NCBI RefSeq assembly: GCF_039555335.1
Contig: NC_092628.1
Span: 70,523,706-70,587,705 of the forward strand
From: Amphiura filiformis
Lineage: Eukaryota; Echinodermata; Ophiuroidea; Amphilepidida; Amphiuridae
Direction of reading: 5' to 3'
DNA length: 64,000 nucleotides
Part shown: in pieces, positions 60,601 to 64,000 of the stretch
Position numbering within the stretch: the stretch's first letter is position 1
How the letters are laid out: every line of letters starts with the position of its first letter
Program-made: the position numbers and the translations under genes
Notes under the pieces: generated by a model
Seen by the model: the letters and a program-made list of their open reading frames with translations, nothing else
Told to the model about the DNA's origin: nothing
Databases searched by the model: none

Positions 60601-61244
60601 TCTTGGCAGCTTCAAAATTTGTAAGTAAATGACTCTGTTGTAATTCAAAAGATGCAAGAAAAAATACTTTAGTATAATATATGGTCATGTAGGTACAATT
60701 TACATTACACTACCAAAAAAAGCCCAAACAGTCTTGAAATATACGAAAAAAATCAAAATAAAGGATGCATGCAGAAATATTCACAGTCTATAGTGCGAGG
60801 GCAAGGGGCAGACAATCGCTAAAGGCCAAAAAGGTGGGTGAAAAAAAAAACAGGTTTATTGTGCTTTTTCTTTTTTTTCTAAAAGGTCAAAAATTGCCCA
60901 TTTTGAGGAAAACAAGCAAAAAAATAGGTTCATTATGCTTTCTTGGTCAAAAAAGTCCAAAATTTTGAAAAAGGTCCACTGAGGAATAAAATCCAATTTT
61001 GGGAGGAAAAGCCCACTTTTTCAAAATCAGTCCACCCCCAAAGTAAATCTTGGCTATGGCCCTGATCTTTTCCTCACATATTCTACTGATTTTGTCCAAA
61101 TAATAACAAACCTGATGAATTGCTACAGTGATCTAGCAAAATTTGCACTATTGCTACACAAACTAACCTTTGTATTAGCTACAATGGGCTTTCTTCTCCT
61201 TGAACCAGCACTGAATTTGTCTTCATCCAACTTGAATAAAAATG
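48521..61244 (-). CDS. Unrecognised multi-exon gene: coiled coil, zinc-ribbon-like segment, helical C-terminal half (gene 3, 5' end outside window)
   Basis: Fifteen exons: 61244-61168, 60634-60428, 59758-59560, 59021-58834, 58194-58082, 57593-57404, 57045-56965, 55530-55438, 54328-54221, 53468-53316, 52942-52817, 51764-51597, 51013-50902, 50567-50477 and 48680-48521 (ends TAA). All junctions are GT/AG and in phase, giving 687 residues plus a split first codon. Layout: acidic/basic lead, coiled coil, low-complexity linker, Cys/His cluster, Ser/Lys/Gly-rich linker, then about 400 residues of alpha-helical character, an EF-hand-like loop and an acidic tail. No family was recognised. The domain style resembles axonemal or ciliary scaffold proteins, but that is a guess. 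The 51597 donor (gtacgc) is the weakest junction. The first in-window exon has a duplicate at 63681-63757. Confidence 0.85.
48808..49029. mobile_element. MITE in last intron of gene 3
   Basis: Ends tatagaccattcctataatt and aattataggaatggtctaa. Inner arms 'caagaagggtatcacatgat' and 'atcacacgatacccttctta' also pair. Confidence 0.88.
49330..49490 (-). pseudogene. 3' fragment of the same non-LTR family
   Basis: Shares 'ctattgcgatcttgggcaag' and SLAQDRNSWKK coding with 15160-15250, and the same atcatcatcatcag end. A 5'-truncated insertion is typical of LINEs. It lies in the last intron of gene 3. Confidence 0.75.
49644..50310. mobile_element. Long foldback element in last intron of gene 3
   Basis: Ends ttaagggctggggtatgagc and gctcattttagatcccttaa. 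Inner arms such as 'gaaaattttgacctttcgta' and 'atgaaaggtcaaaattttca' pair, and 'gagcacatcagacatatcaa' pairs with 'gataggtctgaggtgctctc'. About 665 bp without coding capacity. Confidence 0.88.
50477..52942 (-). CDS. Gene 3 distal helical exons with EF-hand-like loop
   Basis: Exons 52942-52817 (KISKYLVYQYFMYIILKFRE), 51764-51597 (MMTVKEFAEGVEALAPLANE, then VGQAEAQYNVEGKVSVY), 51013-50902 (SEIASYLMLHQVAPLLREEM) and 50567-50477 (KLRDLAKNIA). The segment 'AEAQYNVEGKVSVYSEIASYL' resembles a degenerate EF-hand loop plus exiting helix but lacks the acidic ladder needed for strong Ca2+ binding. The function is unknown. Confidence 0.8.
52255..52690. mobile_element. Foldback element in gene 3 intron
   Basis: 'gtgatgcgatcaagcaaaat' with 'gagtctgatgtcga' on the left pairs with 'catccgactcatttagcttg' and 'attgcatcacatat' on the right. 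The outer limits are uncertain. Confidence 0.6.
53316..57045 (-). CDS. Gene 3 central helical exons
   Basis: Four phase-0 exons: 57045-56965 (SFQLLWDDYKQRSTVTRAIP), 55530-55438 (LIYQFYAHVLWLDEHIP), 54328-54221 (LYLFLQDRYLLKDVMFLCMH) and 53468-53316 (FTHILVGNLDACTFRYLLLI, then DRVDWRHVDDFKAFASNIYS). All lengths are multiples of three, so single-exon skipping would keep frame. Aromatic and Leu-rich amphipathic helices suggest a folded protein-interaction domain. Confidence 0.85.
53517..56964. other. Gene 3 introns without recognised elements
   Basis: Outside the exons at 54221-54328 and 55438-55530 and the palindrome at 56735-56900, I see only AT-rich intron sequence and no repeat that I can delimit. 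Confidence 0.5.
56735..56900. mobile_element. Palindromic MITE
   Basis: Ends caaatattaactgt and acagttaatatttg. The centre 'gttccattctacgagccg' pairs with 'tggctcatggaatggaac'. 166 bp, intronic in gene 3. Confidence 0.88.
57404..57593 (-). CDS. Gene 3 basic low-complexity linker exon
   Basis: A 190-nt exon encoding 63 residues rich in Lys, Ser, Gly and Pro (for example PHPPGKSRRSGVSDTSKGSS), ending QLT before a gtaaga donor. Phase fits both sides. It is predicted to be disordered and to separate the Cys/His segment from the helical half. Confidence 0.8.
58082..59021 (-). CDS. Gene 3 zinc-ribbon-like exons
   Basis: Exons 59021-58834 and 58194-58082. The first ends AKFCASCGEK and the second begins TVLCPHKVSVEK and continues to LPHHCTHIKL. 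Across the splice junction this gives C-x2-C, then C-x-H, then H-H-C-x-H, which could bind zinc. The intron contains a foldback MITE (about 58259-58520). The metal-binding reading is an inference from residue spacing; no named zinc-ribbon family was matched. Confidence 0.75.
58259..58520. mobile_element. Palindromic MITE
   Basis: Arms 'gacctgacagtttcgaccat' and 'atggtcgaaattgtcaggtc', then 'gccatcttcagagtgatgtt' and 'aacatcactctgaagatggc', pair almost perfectly. It sits between the two zinc-ribbon-like exons' intron flanks of gene 3. Confidence 0.9.
59560..60634 (-). CDS. Gene 3 coiled-coil exons
   Basis: Exons 60634-60428 (207 nt) and 59758-59560 (199 nt). The first encodes NFEAAKKLEKQLLMVQNQTI and further heptad-like sequence to MLEQMDMD; the second encodes FQQTIEALSTELDCIRNHKD and DAIEQQLDELEKPG followed by a Ser/Lys/Pro linker. 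Heptad spacing of Leu/Ile/Met and high charge indicate coiled coil, hence probable dimerisation or scaffold contact. Both are phase-consistent with neighbours. Confidence 0.85.
59912..60120. mobile_element. Palindromic MITE
   Basis: 'ggcactagctttgaagttca' and 'tgaacttcaaagctagtgcc' pair, with outer 'ctatatatctacct' and 'aggtagatatatag'. Intronic in gene 3. Confidence 0.9.
60795..61065. repeat. Decayed relative of the 41981-42244 hAT MITE
   Basis: Shares 'gtccaaaattttg', 'aaaaggtccact' and 'ccactttttcaaaatcag' with 41981-42244 and ends 'cttggctatggccctg'. No target duplication could be recognised. Confidence 0.6.
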
Positions 61245-61487
61245 CTACAATGGAGAATATATATAAATATTACTGTCAGTGAGGGGTACATGTGTAGCAG
61301 ATGTCTGTACAAAATGGAGTCAGTACCGATTTTTGTTCTTTCTCTGTAACTATTGTATACATCCAACCGAGTTGATGGTCTAAATAGTGTAAATTATAGA
61401 TTTTTATATTGTTATTTCTTATATGGATTAAAGACATTTAGGCATTGTAAAAATCAGCCATGCCAGACATAGACTAACTGACTGACT
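61142..61487. repeat. Direct repeat copy A flanking the amidohydrolase pseudogene
   Basis: This stretch (exon plus flanking intron of gene 3) recurs at 63655-64000. I saw one substitution (gtaact/gtatct) and one 1-bp indel (gttatttct/gttatttcc) over about 345 bp. The second copy runs off the window edge. Confidence 0.9.
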
Positions 61488-61753
61488 GAATGAATGAATG
61501 CATGTTCACCATATAGGCCTAACTAATATTCAGATACATTGGTAATTATAGGAGGCCATCACCATCAGAAAGAAGGCACCACAATGAACCAAGATAAGGG
61601 CCAATATAATCTGAGTCATATCTTTGACAACCTGTTGATGGTGTTATCGTCCGGCAACGCTGTTGCCAAGCAGCAATCAACAACAGCTCTTCAACAATCA
61701 TCACATCAACAGTAGCATTGAGTCGCCGGCTTCAACCATGTGTATGGTACGAA

Positions 61754-63567
61754 GACAACAAAATGGCCGATACATACGCCGATACCAGTTTATACGTAAG
61801 TGACATCATCATGGATGTTAAAAATCTTCACACTGGTAAAGTTGAAGCTATCGCTATTACTAGTAGTATTATCGTAGATGTGGGCAGTATGGAGCGAGTA
61901 TTTAGTCACAAGGGTCCTAAAACTGAGGTGATATTCCTTAATCAACAGACTCTCATGCCGGGATTTATTGAGCCACATCAACATGGTGTACTGACAGGTC
62001 TGATGCAATCTGTGTCTAGGCTTATAAACATAGGTGGTATTAACTACAGAACCTCACGCTGAGGTTCGCAAGGTGATGCTAAAGGCGATTCAGAACCTTA
62101 TCGGTGACCCATCAGGCAAATGGATACTCTTCTTAGGCTGGGATCCTGAACTCATATCTGATCTTCCAACTTGCAGGGCTACGTTCTTGGATGAAAAATT
62201 CTCGACCAAAGTTGCAATCGGTGTTGTTGGACAAAGTACTCATGTGTCGTGGGTTAATAGCCTAGCTCTAAGCAAAGCTGGCATAACTAATAGCACACCT
62301 GACCCTGAGAGGGGAACTTATGTCAAAGATGAAGATGGCAATATAACAGGCCAGATGTATGAGGGTCCTGCCATTCTAGATGTCTTAGGTCATGCGCCAA
62401 TGCCAGATGGACATGAAATAGTTGAATGTGTCCTGGCACGATGGAAATACTATGCATCTGTTGGATTCACTACGGTTACTGAATTGACATATGTGCCAAA
62501 CAACGATTTCAATATAGTACTGGAGGCCATTGCTAGTCGCAAAGATTATCCAATCCGTCTTGGTTTATACCATCGCCAACAACCATGTAAAGACTGTTCT
62601 TCAGGTGAGACTAAGGTGACGCAACCACAAGGTGGAACAGAAGAAGGAAAAGTGCGAAACACTGAAACAGAAGAGAAATGCAAGGCTGAATCTATTGGCT
62701 ACTTCAAGGACAAACTATGGGAATTTGGCATCAAATTTGCTGCCGATGGCTCCCCACAATCATTGTGGCACAGCTGCTGTGTGTGAGCTGTATCTGAACA
62801 CACCCTAACCGAAGCCTTAGGGTTTCCACCATCTCCATGTTATGGCATGTTAAACTTCACCACTGCGGAAATAAATGATTCTGTCAGGAGGCTTTCTAAA
62901 GCAGCAAAGTAGGTTGCGATCCATTGCCATGGAGAAAGAGCGTGCGAGCAGGTTTTGAAGGCGTATGAGCAGGTTCTTGCTGAGGATCCAACCAACACCA
63001 ATCGTCATCGTATGGAGCATGTGGGACTAATGACTGTGATCAGATTGCCCGTGCAGAAAATATCAACATTGCTCTTTCTTTCTTTGTTGATCATTTGCAC
63101 TTTTATGGTAGTGTATATACAAGACTGACATATTTGGGGAAGACCAGGTGAATCGCTGGACGCCACTTTCAGAGGCTATGACGAGTGGAATTACTTGGAC
63201 CATCCACCAGGACCACCCATCATTTCCAGTTGACACTAACCCTTCGCCAACATGAAGACTGCTATTACTCGCACCTGTCGCAACGACCCTAGCCATCCAT
63301 ACGGTCCTGAATACAGGGTGTCTATTCAAGGCTTACACCATTAATGCGGCATGGCAGCTCCATCTTGATGAACACCTCAGCACCATTACGGTGGGTAAGA
63401 AAGCCGACTTGGTGGTACTGTCTGAGAATCCATATCATAAAGATCCCTTTGATCTTGAGGATATCAATGTGGTGAAGACATTCCTCGAAGGTCATCGCAA
63501 CACCCTGGCAAATGTGAAAGCTGTGGCACCAGGAATCAATGTCCTGCCACGTGCCACGGATGCCTAG
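61754..63567 (+). pseudogene. Intronless YtcJ-type amidohydrolase pseudogene
   Basis: The translation starts MADTYADTSLYVSDIIMDVK, reaches the metal-binding motif TLMPGFIEPHQHGVLTGL, continues after a frameshift (about 62040) with GKWILFLGWDPELISDLP, THVSWVNSLALSKAGI and LWEFGIKFAADGSP, shifts again near 62760, carries an in-frame TAG just before VAIHCHGERACEQVL (about 62909), shifts again near 63033 and later, and ends with TITVGKKADLVVLSENPY and a TAG at 63565-63567. Motif order fits the amidohydrolase_3 (YtcJ) family, cytosolic hydrolases of uncertain substrate. At least three frameshifts and one stop make it non-functional. There are no introns, in contrast to its neighbours. An ATG at 61718 is also in frame. 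Flanked by direct repeats at 61142-61487 and 63655-64000. Confidence 0.85.
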
Positions 63568-63654
63568 CATTGTAATAAAACCAGAAGAATTCAACTCCGC
63601 TCTTCAGATCTGGTGAAAGAGGGATACTAAACTGACCTCATTTTCTGGTGTTTA

Positions 63655-64000
63655 TTTGCACTATTGCTACACAAACTAACCTTTGTATTAGCTACAATGG
63701 GCTTTCTTCTCCTTGAACCAGCACTGAATTTGTCTTCATCCAACTTGAATAAAAATGCTACAATGGAGAATATATATAAATATTACTGTCAGTGAGGGGT
63801 ACATGTGTAGCAGATGTCTGTACAAAATGGAGTCAGTACCGATTTTTGTTCTTTCTCTGTATCTATTGTATACATCCAACCGAGTTGATGGTCTAAATAG
63901 TGTAAATTATAGATTTTTATATTGTTATTTCCTTATATGGATTAAAGACATTTAGGCATTGTAAAAATCAGCCATGCCAGACATAGACTAACTGACTGAC
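63655..64000. repeat. Direct repeat copy B flanking the amidohydrolase pseudogene (continues past window)
   Basis: Near-identical to 61142-61487, offset 2513 bp. Together the two copies bracket the amidohydrolase pseudogene and duplicate one exon of gene 3. This could be a tandem segmental duplication, or an assembly or haplotype artefact. Confidence 0.9.
63681..63757 (-). CDS. Duplicate copy of the first in-window exon of gene 3
   Basis: This is identical in the exon to 61168-61244 at an offset of 2513 bp, with the same acceptor (ttgtag) and donor (gttagt). It encodes FLFKLDEDKFSAGSRRRKPI and VANTK. The length, 77 nt, is not a multiple of three, so splicing both copies into one transcript would break frame; only one can be used. 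This copy is the more 5' one. Confidence 0.7.

Overview
This is a metazoan nuclear contig. It is AT-rich and intron-rich, with short exons bounded by clean GT/AG sites, many foldback and MITE-type transposons, tRNA-like SINE fragments, Tc1 and non-LTR relics and pentanucleotide microsatellites. Adhesion GPCRs with GAIN/GPS plus 7TM architecture are animal (holozoan) genes. The repeat style and the Methyltransf_FA and EMI modules suggest a marine invertebrate, probably a deuterostome such as an echinoderm, hemichordate or lancelet, but the species cannot be fixed from the sequence.

There are three genuine multi-exon genes, all on the minus strand. (1) 122-18027: the 5' part (16 exons, 692 codons) of an adhesion GPCR with a signal peptide, a Methyltransf_FA (farnesoic-acid-methyltransferase-like) ectodomain, a Thr/Ser-rich repeat stalk, GAIN, GPS and TM1 to TM5; its 3' end lies left of the window. 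(2) 25753-37695: a complete paralogous adhesion GPCR (20 coding exons, 854 codons plus stop, open throughout after conceptual splicing) with a signal peptide, an EMI-type domain, a long Ser/Thr-rich stalk, GAIN, GPS, 7TM and a short tail. From the stalk micro-exon to ECL2/TM5 the two genes have the same exon order, intron phases and nearly the same exon sizes, so they are tandem duplicates that differ at the N-terminus. (3) 48521-61244 and beyond: the 3' part (15 exons, 687 residues plus a split codon) of an unrecognised protein with an N-terminal coiled coil, a Cys/His zinc-ribbon-like segment, a basic linker and a conserved-looking helical C-terminal half.

On the plus strand at 61754-63567 lies an intronless, frameshifted pseudogene of a YtcJ-type amidohydrolase. 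It sits between two nearly identical copies (at least 345 bp) of a segment that contains an exon of gene 3.

The rest is intron and intergenic DNA dominated by repeats. The 18.0-25.7 kb spacer holds two Tc1-like transposase pseudogenes, an element inserted in a (GTATA)n microsatellite, and a duplicated, decayed copy of the gene 1 signal-peptide exon region. The 37.7-48.5 kb spacer holds foldback elements, hAT-like MITEs with an 8-bp target duplication, a (TTTTA)n microsatellite and no convincing gene. No rRNA, functional tRNA, CRISPR or bacterial-type feature was seen.
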